Positions 53,790 through 63,106 of a stretch of 64,000 nt of DNA are shown in pieces. Source of the stretch: Acidimicrobiia bacterium (GTDB lineage: Bacteria; Actinomycetota; Acidimicrobiia; Acidimicrobiales; Bin134); assembly GCA_022822265.1 (NCBI GenBank), contig JAJECA010000005.1, positions 271,094 to 335,093 of the forward strand. The letters run 5' to 3'. The notes under the pieces are model-generated. The model was not told the DNA's origin, searched no databases, and was given only the letters and a program-made list of their open reading frames with translations. Every line of letters begins with the position of its first letter. Positions within the stretch are counted from its first letter, which is position 1. Position numbers and translations under genes: made by a program.

Positions 53790-54281
53790 ATGCCTCTGTT
53801 TGAGGAAAGCCAATTTGCCTCAGGGGCGACAAAGAATTTCCACCTGGGTCTTGCGGCTCTCCTGGTTGTGGGCATTGTGGTTGCGGTGTTGTTTGTCGTC
53901 GTTGGAGGCGGGTCCGACGGATCCCGGCCAGGGCGTGCGCTGCTCTTGCCGTTGGCGGTCGTCCTTTGCGGCACCATTGCACCGATGCTCATTCTGCGAC
54001 TTCGCATTCGCGTTGACGACAGCCATTTGCGAGTGCAGTTGTGGCCGGCGCCTCCTACCACGGAGATCCCAAGGGAGCAGATCCGTTCGGTATATCGAAC
54101 CACCGTAAGGCCCCTTCGTGACTTCGGAGGTTGGGGGATTAAATTCAAGAAGGGCCATCGCCTCTACAGCTGGGGCGGCACCAACGGGGTAACGATCGAG
54201 TATTTCCACAAGGGAAAGGACCGCAAGGTCACCGTTACTACCGAACGCTGCGACGAGTTGGTCGCTGCCCTAGGCGCTTAG
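53790..54281 (+). CDS. Small membrane protein with PH-like C-terminal domain
   Basis: A 163-residue protein with two hydrophobic segments (LGLAALLVVGIVVAVLFVVV and ALLLPLAVVLCGTIAPMLIL), then a beta-rich domain whose PLRDFGGWGIKF and YSWGGTNGVTIEY pattern resembles DUF6141/PH-like membrane proteins. Function unknown. AGAGAGGA precedes ATG 53790. Convergent with the DUF1214 gene, overlapping by 4 bp. Confidence 0.75.
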   Translation: MPLFEESQFASGATKNFHLGLAALLVVGIVVAVLFVVVGGGSDGSRPGRALLLPLAVVLCGTIAPMLILRLRIRVDDSHLRVQLWPAPPTTEIPREQIRSVYRTTVRPLRDFGGWGIKFKKGHRLYSWGGTNGVTIEYFHKGKDRKVTVTTERCDELVAALGA

Positions 54282-55381
54282 CGCAGGCTCTCCAGATCGG
54301 CGACGTTCATCACTCGGAGGGTGGGGGGGATGTCCTCCACAACCTGGTTGTAGCGCAGGCCCATGGTGCCGTGGCGGCGGTAGGCGGTGTGGATCCAGTT
54401 GGCGAAGCCGGGATCCGCGTCGGCGACGATGATGCGGGCCGTGCCGTCGGACTCGTAGACCGCGGTGTGCTTGTTGACGGTCACTTGGAGCCAGTCGTAG
54501 TCGAGCGACTCCTCCCAGATGTTGTTGAGCTGGAAGTTCCAGTAATACGCCTCGATGGGTGGGACGTCGATCACCAAGGCTTGGCCGGGCTCCAGCGTCC
54601 AGTAGCCGTGGCGGAACAACTGGGTGGGGTCGCCCCAACCGCCCGGCTTGTCGTGGGTAGGGAGGAACTCAAGCGTGTTGGGCCGCTCTTGGAACATGTC
54701 CAGCCACTCGACGAACCGTCTGGCGATGCCGTGAACCTCCAGAGCGGCTCTGGCGAGTCCCATGGTCAGTTTCTGCGCCGACAACGGGGGTACAGGGTCG
54801 CTGGGGCCGTTGAGGCACTCGATTTGAAGCTCAGAGGGCCGTTCGGTGGTCCGATCGAGATAGAAGTTGCGAATGGCGATCTGGTTGGTCTCCGGCCCCG
54901 TCGGCAGCCACCGCTGGCCGGGCTCCAGTTCGGGCTCGTTGATGCTGGCAATCACGTCCACGTATTCGTTCGGCTGGGGATGGTTGAACGCAAGGGCGCC
55001 CTGTCGGCCGGGGGGTGCCGCCCCTTGCCAGAAGCCGCCGGAGAAAGAGTTCAGGCTCAGGTAGTTGACGGTGCCCCGCGGTCCATGGATGCGGTAGTCG
55101 AGGGCGCCTTTGATGCCGACGCTCTGGTAGAGGGCGTCGGGGTTGTCGCAGCCGATCTTCAGGTTGTGGGCTATCGGCAGGATCTGGGCATAGCCGGGCC
55201 CGTGGTTCTCAAGGCGCCCGAGGCCACCTCGGGTCAGACGGCTCAGATAGCGGAAGCCCTCAAGGCGGTCGAGGTCGTCTGTGCTGTTGTCGAGGATGAT
55301 CTGGCCGGCTTCCTTCAAGTTGTCGCAGAAATCTGCCCAAGCCTTTCCGTTGACTGCGTTCTTCTGGATCTCATCGCTCAT
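54278..55381 (-). CDS. DUF1214 domain protein
   Basis: A 367-residue protein. The C-terminal third (PPIEAYYWNFQLNNIWEESLDY, TARIIVADADPGFANWIHTA, GTMGLRYNQ) is the DUF1214 domain, which often pairs with DUF1254. The N-terminal part is a helical domain without signal peptide. GGAGGAG precedes ATG 55381; the frame is open further upstream to 55855 but that overlaps real genes. Function unknown. Confidence 0.88.
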   Translation of the reverse strand: MSDEIQKNAVNGKAWADFCDNLKEAGQIILDNSTDDLDRLEGFRYLSRLTRGGLGRLENHGPGYAQILPIAHNLKIGCDNPDALYQSVGIKGALDYRIHGPRGTVNYLSLNSFSGGFWQGAAPPGRQGALAFNHPQPNEYVDVIASINEPELEPGQRWLPTGPETNQIAIRNFYLDRTTERPSELQIECLNGPSDPVPPLSAQKLTMGLARAALEVHGIARRFVEWLDMFQERPNTLEFLPTHDKPGGWGDPTQLFRHGYWTLEPGQALVIDVPPIEAYYWNFQLNNIWEESLDYDWLQVTVNKHTAVYESDGTARIIVADADPGFANWIHTAYRRHGTMGLRYNQVVEDIPPTLRVMNVADLESLR

Positions 55382-55477
55382 CGGTGTTCTCCTCCTGTCC
55401 TCGCTGTGCGCCAAAAGGCTAGTGGCGCTCCTAGATTTGGCCTGTAGCTGAAGCAGTGTGTCGCCGCGATTGGTGGA

Positions 55478-55483
55478 TAGCAT
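55478..55483 (+). promoter_or_regulatory. Leaderless-type -10 box upstream of the coiled-coil/pdtaR/polA run
   Basis: TAGCAT lies 6 nt before GTG 55490. Confidence 0.5.
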
Positions 55484-55489
55484 CGGCTC

Positions 55490-55780
55490 GTGACCCAGAG
55501 CAGGGTAGAGCGGCGATTGGCCGAGCTGGCCGACCGGATGAAGCGGCTGCGAGCCGACCTGGAAGTGGCCGAAGAGCAGTGCCTCCACTTTGAGGATCTG
55601 GCCGAGGATGCCCGGCTGCGGGCACTGGTCTCGGAGACCCCGGCATCGGAGCGCCAGCACCGCGACGCCGCCCGCCAAGCTGAGACCATGTCTCGGCATC
55701 GGGCTCGGCTGCGTGAGGAGCTTGACAGCTTGGAGCAGCAACAAGACGACCTGCTCGACAGGTTCTACTCCGATGTCTGA
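55490..55780 (+). CDS. Coiled-coil protein (96 aa), unknown
   Basis: A highly charged helical protein (VERRLAELADRMKRLRADLE ... RARLREELDSLEQQQDDLLD), almost certainly a coiled coil. No family recognised. It overlaps the response-regulator gene by 8 bp, so it is translated together with it and might tune that regulator. Confidence 0.75.
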   Translation: MTQSRVERRLAELADRMKRLRADLEVAEEQCLHFEDLAEDARLRALVSETPASERQHRDAARQAETMSRHRARLREELDSLEQQQDDLLDRFYSDV

Positions 55781-56423
55781 CCCGACGGCCCAGCCCAACT
55801 CGCCCCAAACCCCTGATCCGGTGCGGATCGTTCTGGCCGAGGACGAAGCCATCATCCGCCTGGATTTGCGGGAGACCCTCGAAGAAGAGGGCTATGTGGT
55901 GGTGGGGGAGACCAGCCGGGGCGACCAAGTGCTGGACCTGGTGCGGGAGAAGCGCCCCGACGTGGCCATCTTGGACGTGAAGATGCCGGGCACCGACGGG
56001 ATCACCGCCGCGGGCCAGATCCGCGACGAGCGGCTGTGCGCGGTGCTGCTGCTTACCGCCTTCAGCCAGCGGGACCTGATTGCCCGGGCCGCCGATGCTG
56101 GCGCGCTGGCCTATCTGGTGAAGCCCTTCGAGCGGGCCGAGCTGGTGCCGGCGGTGGAGGTTGCCTTGGTGCGGTTCAAAGAGCTTGTGGCGCTCAACCA
56201 CCAAGTTGAGCGGGCCGAGGCCCGGCTGGAGGCCCGCAAGGCCATCGACCGGGCCAAGGGCCGCCTGATGGACGTCGCCTCAATGTCGGAGGCCGATGCC
56301 TACAGCCACATACAGCACCAGGCGATGGGCGAGCGCCGGCCTATGGCCGAGGTGGCCGCCGAGATCGTCGAGATGGACGACGAGCAGCTGAGAGCCTTGA
56401 GCGGGGTCCGCGCCGATGGCTGA
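55773..56423 (+). CDS. pdtaR: Response regulator with ANTAR RNA-binding domain (PdtaR-like)
   Basis: A 216-residue regulator: receiver domain with VLAEDEAIIRLDLRETLEEEG, phosphoacceptor D68 in VAILDVKMPGTDG and K in VKPFERAEL, a linking coiled coil, and an ANTAR domain (ARLEARKAIDRAKGRLMDVA ... EADAYSHIQHQAM). ANTAR proteins act as antiterminators on paired hairpins. The order pdtaR-polA-rpsA matches mycobacteria, where PdtaS is the kinase. It overlaps polA by 8 bp. Confidence 0.95.
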   Translation: MSDPTAQPNSPQTPDPVRIVLAEDEAIIRLDLRETLEEEGYVVVGETSRGDQVLDLVREKRPDVAILDVKMPGTDGITAAGQIRDERLCAVLLLTAFSQRDLIARAADAGALAYLVKPFERAELVPAVEVALVRFKELVALNHQVERAEARLEARKAIDRAKGRLMDVASMSEADAYSHIQHQAMGERRPMAEVAAEIVEMDDEQLRALSGVRADG

Positions 56424-59151
56424 GGGGGGCGCCGCGGGCCAGGATCCGGGAACCGTCATGCTGGTGGACGGGAACTCGTTGGTGTATCGGGCATTTTTCG
56501 CGGTGCCCGAGGACATGGCCACCGCCAGCGGGCAAGTGACCAACGCGGTGTACGGCTTCACCAGAATGCTGTTGACCCTGCTGCGCGACCACCAGCCCGA
56601 ACGGGTAGGGGTGGCCTTCGACCGGCGCGAGCCGACCTTCCGCCATGAGCGGGAGTCCAGCTATAAGGCCAACCGTGAGGAGACTCCCGAAGCGCTGCGC
56701 CAGCAGATGGGCATAGTCCGCCAGCTGGTGGACACACTGGGGATCGCCGCGGTGGACCACGTTGGAGTGGAGGCCGACGATGTGATCGCCACGCTGGCCA
56801 CCCAAGCCCGCGACCAGGGTGAGAACGTGATCGTGGTGACCGGCGACCGGGATGCCTACCAGCTGGTGGAGGATCCCCACGTTCGGGTGCTCTACAACAA
56901 GCGGGGGGTGTCGGACTACGCCTTGTATGACGAGGCCGGCATCGAGGAGCGCACCGGGGTGAAGCCGTCGGACTATGTGGCCTACGCCGCCCTGCGGGGC
57001 GACCCCTCCGACAACCTGCCTGGCGTGAACGGGGTGGGCGAGAAGACCGCGGCCAAGCTCATCAACGCCTACGGCTCCATCGACGAGCTGTATCAGCACG
57101 TGGCCGACCAGACCCCGAAGCTCCAGCAGAATCTGGAAGAGGCCCAAGACCGGGTGAAGCTCAATTTGGAGCTGATGGAGTTGCTGAGAGACGTCCCCCT
57201 CGATCTGGGGGTGGACGATCTGGGCTTGGCCCCGCCCAAGACCGCCGAGATCGAGGAACTGTTCGACTTCTTGGAGTTCAGGAGCCTCCGTGACTTCGTG
57301 GCCGAGGTGCTCGATGTGGATCTGGGCGGCGACGGCGACGCTAGTGGGACATTGGAGGCCGCGGTCGAGACCGTCTCAACCGAAGGTGCAGCCGCCGAGG
57401 CTCTGAATCGCCTGGCCGACAGCGGCGAGCCGGTGGCCCTGGCCGCAGGCTGGGGCGATCCGTTCGACCGGAGCCAACCCCATCGACGTCGGCTGCTGGG
57501 CCTGGCCCTAGTTGCCGACCGAGACGCCGGCCAAGCGGTGTGGCTGCCCGCCGACCTGTTGGAATCCTCGGGCCACGACGCCCTGGCCGCATTCTTCAGC
57601 GCTGGCACCCCCTTCATGGGCCACGACGTCAAGCCGTTTGTCTTGTGGCTTCTGTCGCAGGGCATCGATGCCGCGGGGCTGACCATCGACGCCCAGATCG
57701 CCGCCTATCTCCTAGACCCGGCCAGCGGACGATTCGGGCTCGACGACCTTATGCGTACGCACACGTCGATGGAGCTGCCGGGGATCGACCAGCCCGACGA
57801 GGGCCGGCTGTTCGACGACGAATCCGGCGATTCGGTGGAGCCGGCGATGCAGGCCGGCCTTCAGGCCCTGGCCGTGTCCCATCTGGCGGCGCCACTCCTC
57901 GACGCCTTGGACGCCCAAGGCCTGAGAGGCCTCAACGATGACATGGAAGTGCCGCTGGTTCGAGTGTTGGCCCGCATGGAGCACATGGGCATCGGGGTGG
58001 ACGTGGAGGGATTGACCGGCTTGCGCGACCGGCTGGTGGCCGACGCCGAGCGGCTTCGGGCGCTGGTGATCGATGCCGCGGGCGAGGGGAGCTTCAACGT
58101 GAACTCCTCCAAGCAGGTGGGCGAGCTGCTGTTCGACAAGCTGGGCCTTCCTCCTCAGAAGAAGACCAAGACCGGGGCCTATTCCACCGACGCCGGCACC
58201 CTGGAGAAGCTCAGGGGCGAGCATCCGGTGGTGGATGCACTGCTGGACTACCGGGAGGTGGAGAAGCTGCGCTCCACGTACGGGGAGGGCCTGGTTGCCG
58301 CCGTGGGGCTCGAGCCCGACAACCGCATCCGGGCCACGTTCAACCAGACGGTGGCCCGCACCGGGCGGCTCAGCTCCGACGCCCCCAATCTGCACAACAT
58401 CCCGGTGCGCACCGAGACCGGGCGCGTGTTCAGGGAGGTGTTCGTGGCCGCCGAGGGCTGCGAGCTGCTGGTGGCCGACTACAACCAGATCGAGCTGCGC
58501 TGCATTGCCCACCTGGCCGAGGATCCCGGGCTGATCCATGCGTTCGAGTCGGGCCAGGACGTCCACACCTCTGTGGCCGCCCAGGTGTTCGGCATCGAAC
58601 CCGGCGCGGTGGGCATCGAGGAGCGGTCCACGGCCAAGATGGTGTCCTACGGTCTGGCCTACGGCATGGAGGCCTACGGCCTGGGACAGCGGCTGAACAT
58701 CCCCACCGGAGAGGCCTCAGTGATCCTCGACGCCTACTTCGGGGCTTTCCCCTCGCTGCGGGAGTACATGGATCGAGCGGTGGCCGAGGCCCGGACCCGG
58801 GGCTACACCGAGACCCTGTTCGGGCGGCGGCTTCGGATTCCCGAGATCAACTCCTCAAATTTCCGGCTTCGCCAAGCGGCCGAGCGCCAGGCCATGAACG
58901 CCGGCATCCAGGGCTTGGCCGCCGACATCTTCAAGGTGGCCCTGGTGAGGCTCGACCACGCGCTCCAAGACCAGGGGTTCGCCAGCCGCATCATCCTCCA
59001 AGTACACGACGAGGTGATTCTGGAGGTTCCCGAGGGCGAGCACGACGGCGTGGCTGAGCTCACCGTGGCAACGATGGCCGAGGCCTACGAATTGAGGGTT
59101 CCCCTCGAAGTGCACCTGTCCTCCGGTCGCACCTGGGCCGACGCCAAGTAG
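56416..59151 (+). CDS. polA: DNA polymerase I
   Basis: A 911-residue repair and Okazaki-fragment polymerase. N-terminal 5'-3' exonuclease: LVDGNSLVYRAFFAVPEDM, VAFDRREPTFRHE, DDVIATLA, VVTGDRDAYQLV, GDPSDNLPGVNGVGEKTA. The 3'-5' exonuclease domain (about 320-500) lacks the usual D-x-E motif, so it is probably inactive as in many actinobacteria. Polymerase: TGRLSSDAPNLHNIP, VADYNQIELRCIAHL, KMVSYGLAYGMEAYG, RQAMNAGIQGLAADIFK, LQVHDEVILEV. Confidence 0.97.
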   Translation: MAEGGAAGQDPGTVMLVDGNSLVYRAFFAVPEDMATASGQVTNAVYGFTRMLLTLLRDHQPERVGVAFDRREPTFRHERESSYKANREETPEALRQQMGIVRQLVDTLGIAAVDHVGVEADDVIATLATQARDQGENVIVVTGDRDAYQLVEDPHVRVLYNKRGVSDYALYDEAGIEERTGVKPSDYVAYAALRGDPSDNLPGVNGVGEKTAAKLINAYGSIDELYQHVADQTPKLQQNLEEAQDRVKLNLELMELLRDVPLDLGVDDLGLAPPKTAEIEELFDFLEFRSLRDFVAEVLDVDLGGDGDASGTLEAAVETVSTEGAAAEALNRLADSGEPVALAAGWGDPFDRSQPHRRRLLGLALVADRDAGQAVWLPADLLESSGHDALAAFFSAGTPFMGHDVKPFVLWLLSQGIDAAGLTIDAQIAAYLLDPASGRFGLDDLMRTHTSMELPGIDQPDEGRLFDDESGDSVEPAMQAGLQALAVSHLAAPLLDALDAQGLRGLNDDMEVPLVRVLARMEHMGIGVDVEGLTGLRDRLVADAERLRALVIDAAGEGSFNVNSSKQVGELLFDKLGLPPQKKTKTGAYSTDAGTLEKLRGEHPVVDALLDYREVEKLRSTYGEGLVAAVGLEPDNRIRATFNQTVARTGRLSSDAPNLHNIPVRTETGRVFREVFVAAEGCELLVADYNQIELRCIAHLAEDPGLIHAFESGQDVHTSVAAQVFGIEPGAVGIEERSTAKMVSYGLAYGMEAYGLGQRLNIPTGEASVILDAYFGAFPSLREYMDRAVAEARTRGYTETLFGRRLRIPEINSSNFRLRQAAERQAMNAGIQGLAADIFKVALVRLDHALQDQGFASRIILQVHDEVILEVPEGEHDGVAELTVATMAEAYELRVPLEVHLSSGRTWADAK

Positions 59152-59250
59152 CCAGCACCGCAGGTGGCTGTTAGCATCGACCGGCCGGTTCAGGCTGCTG
59201 AGCCGCGCCCTTTGAACTGTCCATTTTCCTCCTGTGAGGCTCAATCCAAC

Positions 59251-60735
59251 GTGTCCGAACCCGATACCGCTCCATCCGCCCCGCCAGCCGCCACTGCTGT
59301 GCTCGAAGCCCCCGAAGGTGTGGGGACATTTGACAAAGAGGGCAACTACATCCCCCGCCAGATCACCGATCAGGACATAGAAGACCAGCACTTGGAGGAC
59401 GCCTACACGTCGACCATGGTGCAGGTGGAAGACGGTCAGATCGTCTCCGGCAAAGTGGTCAAGATCGACCGCGACGAGGTGCTGCTGGACATCGGGTTCA
59501 AGGCCGAGGGGATCATTCCATCCCGCGAGCTGGACATCAGCAATGTGACCGATCCCGGCGAGGTCGTCGCCCTCGGGGAGGAGATCGAGGCGCTGGTGCT
59601 CCAGAAGGAGGACAAGGACGGCCACCTGATCCTGTCCAAGAAGCGGGCCCAGTATGAGAGGGCCTGGGGCGACATCGAGGAGACCAAGGAGAAGGACGGC
59701 ACGGTCTCGGGCAAAGTGATCGAGGTGGTCAAAGGCGGCCTGATCCTGAACATCGGTTTGCGGGGGTTTTTGCCCGCCTCGCTGGTGGAGCTGCGTCGGG
59801 TGCGCGACCTCCAGCCCTACATCGGCCAGACCCTCGAGGCCAAGATCATCGAGCTGGACAAGAACCGCAACAACGTTGTGCTGTCCCGCCGGGCCTGGCT
59901 GGAGGAGACCGAGAAGGAGCAGCGCGAGGCATTCCTCGACAACCTCAAGCCGGGTGAGCGCCGCAGCGGTGTGGTGTCGTCGGTGGTGAACTTCGGGGCG
60001 TTCGTCGACTTGGGCGGCATGGACGGCTTGGTGCACGTGTCGGAGCTGTCCTGGAAGCACGTCGACCACCCCAGCGCGGTGGTGCAGGTGGGCGACGAGA
60101 TCGAGATCCAGGTGCTGGAGGTGGACCTCGACCGGGAGCGCATCAGCCTGTCGCTGAAAGCCACCCAGCAGGATCCCTGGCAGGAGTTCGCCTCCAGCCA
60201 CCAGGTGGGCGAGCTGGTGTACGGCCGGGTCACCAAGCTGGTGCCGTTCGGGGCCTTCGTGCAGGTGGGCGAGAGCATCGAGGGCTTGGTCCACATCTCC
60301 GAGATCTCCTCACACCACATCGACCTGCCCGAGCAGGTTGTAACCCCCGGCGAGGAGCTGTGGGTGAAGATCATCGATCTCGACATCAATCGCCGCCGCA
60401 TAAGCCTGTCCATCAAGCAGGCGGCCGAGGGCGGCGTGGTGGCCGCCGAGTTCCAGGAGCACTTCGGCGAGCATGCCTACGACGCCGAGGGCAACTACAT
60501 CGGCGCGGTGAACGAGGATGTGGCCGCCGATCAGGACGAGGCCTGGGCCCAGTACTACTCAGAAGTGGGCGATGGCGCCGCCCCCCCAGAGGAGGGTGGC
60601 ATCGAAGATGCCCAAGGCGGTGAGCCCCAAGTCCTCGAGGAGCCAGTAGCGCCGGCAGAGCCGGTGGAGCCTCTTGACCCGGTAGAGCCTCTAGACCGGG
60701 TAGAGCCTCTAGAGCCGGTAGAAGACCCGGTCTGA
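59251..60735 (+). CDS. rpsA: Ribosomal protein S1
   Basis: Four S1 RNA-binding domains (about residues 45-110, 130-195, 215-285, 300-370), for example GQIVSGKVVKIDRDEVLLDI and SGVVSSVVNFGAFVDLGGMDGLVHVSELSWK in its key parts. The start is taken as GTG 59251 (SEPDTAPSA); the frame opens at 59164. The C-terminus ends in an acidic Pro tail made of short repeats, EPVEPLDPVEPLDRVEPLEP. Bases 59152-59250 hold a TAGCAT box (59173-59178) and a leader. Confidence 0.95.
   Translation: MSEPDTAPSAPPAATAVLEAPEGVGTFDKEGNYIPRQITDQDIEDQHLEDAYTSTMVQVEDGQIVSGKVVKIDRDEVLLDIGFKAEGIIPSRELDISNVTDPGEVVALGEEIEALVLQKEDKDGHLILSKKRAQYERAWGDIEETKEKDGTVSGKVIEVVKGGLILNIGLRGFLPASLVELRRVRDLQPYIGQTLEAKIIELDKNRNNVVLSRRAWLEETEKEQREAFLDNLKPGERRSGVVSSVVNFGAFVDLGGMDGLVHVSELSWKHVDHPSAVVQVGDEIEIQVLEVDLDRERISLSLKATQQDPWQEFASSHQVGELVYGRVTKLVPFGAFVQVGESIEGLVHISEISSHHIDLPEQVVTPGEELWVKIIDLDINRRRISLSIKQAAEGGVVAAEFQEHFGEHAYDAEGNYIGAVNEDVAADQDEAWAQYYSEVGDGAAPPEEGGIEDAQGGEPQVLEEPVAPAEPVEPLDPVEPLDRVEPLEPVEDPV
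60655..60732 (+). repeat. Short tandem repeats coding the acidic Pro tail of S1
   Basis: Copies of an 18-bp unit GAGCCTCT(A/T)GA-CCGGTA code for repeated V-E-P-L-(D/E)-P. The run can change copy number without breaking the frame. Confidence 0.7.
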
Positions 60736-60828
60736 TTTATCGCGCCCGCCGGCACGCCCGTCGGGGTCTCTGAGGGCGGGGCAACGCGCTGGCGCAGCGG
60801 TATCCGCCAAATTGCTGCGGGCGTTGTT

Positions 60829-60834
60829 TAGCCT
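60829..60834 (+). promoter_or_regulatory. Leaderless-type -10 box of the LRR gene
   Basis: TAGCCT lies 6 nt before ATG 60841. Confidence 0.5.
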
Positions 60835-60840
60835 GACCAG

Positions 60841-63075
60841 ATGCAACATATTGGTCGATTGGCCGTTGCCCTGGTCGCCACCGCATCGCTGATTGCTCCG
60901 CTCGGGGTTCTGCCGGCCAGCGCCGAAGAGCATGGTGAAGAACAGGGCTCGCATAACGACCGCGAGGCTCTGGTCGCCCTCTACGAGGCCACCGGCGGAG
61001 ACGTCTGGAACGACTCGGGAGGCTGGATCGGCGACGGGCCGCTGGGCGGCTGGTACGGCGTTGCCGTGAACGACGACGATCGGGTCACGGGCTTGTCGTT
61101 GGCGTCCAACGGTCTGGTGGGCGAGCTTCCCGCCGAGCTTGGAAGTCTTGAGTACCTGGAGTATCTCGACTTGGGCAACAACGACCTGGTGGGCGAGCTT
61201 CCCGCCGAGCTCGGCGGCCTCTCCAACCTCGTCGAGCTGGATCTTCAGAACAACCGCCTGGAGCGCAACATTCCCCCCGAGCTCGGCGAGCTTTCGCAGT
61301 TGAGGATCCTCGACCTCAAGTACAACGGACTGTGGGGCGCACTTCCCGCCGAGCTCGGCCAACTGAGCGAGCTTCGCATCCTGGACTTGCGGGGCAACGT
61401 GCTGTCGGGGGAGATACCCGCCGAAATCGGCAGCCTGTCGAAGCTGACCCACCTGATGCTGAGGTTCAACGGCTTGTCGGGGGAGATCCCTGTCGAGTTG
61501 GGCGATCTTCGCAGCCTTGAGTGGTTGGACTTCAGCAACAACGGCTTGTCGGGGGAGATCCCTGTCGAGTTGGGCGATCTTCGCAGCCTTGAGTGGTTGG
61601 ACTTCAGCAACAACGCCTTGTCGGGGGAGATCCCTGTCGAGTTGGGCGATCTCAAGCGGCTTCGGCGGCTCAACTTGGTCGGAAACGACCTGTCGGGGTT
61701 GATCCCGACCGGCCTCAGCGGCCTGACCGAGCTCAGGTATCTGGCGCTGTCGGCCAACGATCTGTGGGGGAGGATCCCGTATCAACTGGGCCGACTTGAG
61801 AACCTCCAAGTCCTCCGGATTGGGCACAACAGGCTCACGGGACGAGTTCCTCCCGAATTGGGCAAGCTGGAACGCCTTACCCTGCTGTGGCTGGAGGACA
61901 ACAACCTGTCGGGGGAGATACCCCCACATCTGGGCAAGTTGACGGAGCTCAGAGAACTGGACCTGAGTGAGAACGGGTTGTCAGGTGATATACCCGAAGA
62001 GCTGGGCAATCTGGCGAAGCTCACGGAGCTCCTCCTCCATGAGAACGGGTTGTCAGGTGATATACCCGAAGAGCTGGGCAATCTGGCCAGACTGGAACAT
62101 GTCAATATCAGCAACAACTGGCTGTCGGGCACCATCCCCGAGGGGATCGCCTCGATGGCCGGGCTTGAGAGCCTCCTGCTCCACGACAACCTGTTGTCGG
62201 GGGATGTTCCCGAGGGGATCGGCGGCTTGGGCCGGTTGGGGGTGTTGGATCTGTCCAACAACCGTCTTTCAGGAGACATTCCGGAGGGGATCGGCGGCTT
62301 GGGCCGGTTGGGGGTGTTGGATCTGTCCAATAACCGTCTGTCCGGGGAGATTCCCGCCGAGCTCGGCGCTCTGTCGAAACTCGAGTACCTGGATCTGCGC
62401 AGCAACCGGCTTTCTGGGGAGGTTCCGCCCAGCCTGGGCGACCTCGACGCCCTCAAGCGTCTCCTGCTTCGCGACAACCAGCTGACGGGGGAGATCCCCG
62501 CCGGGCTCGGCCGCCTGGCCAGCCTTGAATGGCTGGATCTGAGCATCAACTTCTTGTCGGGGGAGATTCCCGCCGAGCTCGGCCGGCTTTCCAACCTCCA
62601 GGCGCTCTACTTGAACTTCAACCGCTTGTCGGGCGAACTGCCCCCGGAATTGGGTGAGTTGACCAGCTTGAGGCATCTGATGATCCGCCGCAATCAGCTG
62701 ACGGGATCGATCCCCGCCGAGCTGGGCCAGCTGGCCAGCCTGGAGCGGCTCAACTTGTGGGCCAACCAGTTGACCGGGGAGATTCCCGCCGAGTTGGGCA
62801 ATCTCACCAACCTCACGAGGCTGGATCTCGACGGCAATCGGTTGTCGGGGCCGATTCCCGCTGAGTTTGGAAATCTCACCAAACTGCGGGAGCTCTGGCT
62901 GAACAGCAACCAGTTGTCGGGGGAGATTCCCGCCGAGCTGGGCAAATTGATCAGCCTGAGGCGCCTGTACCTCCACGGCAACCAGTTGACGGGCTGCCTG
63001 CCCGCCGCCTGGGACACCGATGACCTCCAGCCGCAAGGCTTAGAGTTGCTCGGTCTGGAGTTCTGCGAGGTGTGA
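60841..63075 (+). CDS. Secreted leucine-rich-repeat protein (plant-type LRRs)
   Basis: A 744-residue exported protein: signal peptide (GRLAVALVATASLIAPLGVL, cleavage near ASA), an N-cap NDREALVALYEATGGDVWND and Trp-rich GGWIGDGPLGGWYG, then about 26 LRRs of 24 residues with consensus L--L--LDL--N-LSGEIPAELG. This is the plant-specific/extracellular LRR class found in some bacteria. The end is a partial repeat with LTGCLPAAWD and a cysteine (FCEV) that may close the solenoid. No anchor. Perfect 72-bp DNA duplications show recent expansion. Confidence 0.9.
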   Translation: MQHIGRLAVALVATASLIAPLGVLPASAEEHGEEQGSHNDREALVALYEATGGDVWNDSGGWIGDGPLGGWYGVAVNDDDRVTGLSLASNGLVGELPAELGSLEYLEYLDLGNNDLVGELPAELGGLSNLVELDLQNNRLERNIPPELGELSQLRILDLKYNGLWGALPAELGQLSELRILDLRGNVLSGEIPAEIGSLSKLTHLMLRFNGLSGEIPVELGDLRSLEWLDFSNNGLSGEIPVELGDLRSLEWLDFSNNALSGEIPVELGDLKRLRRLNLVGNDLSGLIPTGLSGLTELRYLALSANDLWGRIPYQLGRLENLQVLRIGHNRLTGRVPPELGKLERLTLLWLEDNNLSGEIPPHLGKLTELRELDLSENGLSGDIPEELGNLAKLTELLLHENGLSGDIPEELGNLARLEHVNISNNWLSGTIPEGIASMAGLESLLLHDNLLSGDVPEGIGGLGRLGVLDLSNNRLSGDIPEGIGGLGRLGVLDLSNNRLSGEIPAELGALSKLEYLDLRSNRLSGEVPPSLGDLDALKRLLLRDNQLTGEIPAGLGRLASLEWLDLSINFLSGEIPAELGRLSNLQALYLNFNRLSGELPPELGELTSLRHLMIRRNQLTGSIPAELGQLASLERLNLWANQLTGEIPAELGNLTNLTRLDLDGNRLSGPIPAEFGNLTKLRELWLNSNQLSGEIPAELGKLISLRRLYLHGNQLTGCLPAAWDTDDLQPQGLELLGLEFCEV
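61468..61650 (+). repeat. Perfect 72-bp tandem repeat inside the LRR gene
   Basis: 61468-61539 and 61540-61611 are identical, and a third, partial copy follows. One unit is exactly three turns of 24 bp, one LRR of 24 residues. Confidence 0.9.
61969..62087 (+). repeat. Second 72-bp-spaced repeat in the LRR gene
   Basis: A 47-bp stretch beginning GAGAACGGGTTG at 61969 recurs at 62041. A comparable pair lies at 62214 and 62286, also 72 bp apart. Confidence 0.85.
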
Positions 63076-63094
63076 AGGCGGTCACCGTGAAGGG

Positions 63095-63100
63095 TATTTT
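63095..63100 (+). promoter_or_regulatory. Leaderless-type -10 box
   Basis: TATTTT lies 6 nt before GTG 63107. Confidence 0.5.
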
Positions 63101-63106
63101 CTCGTT

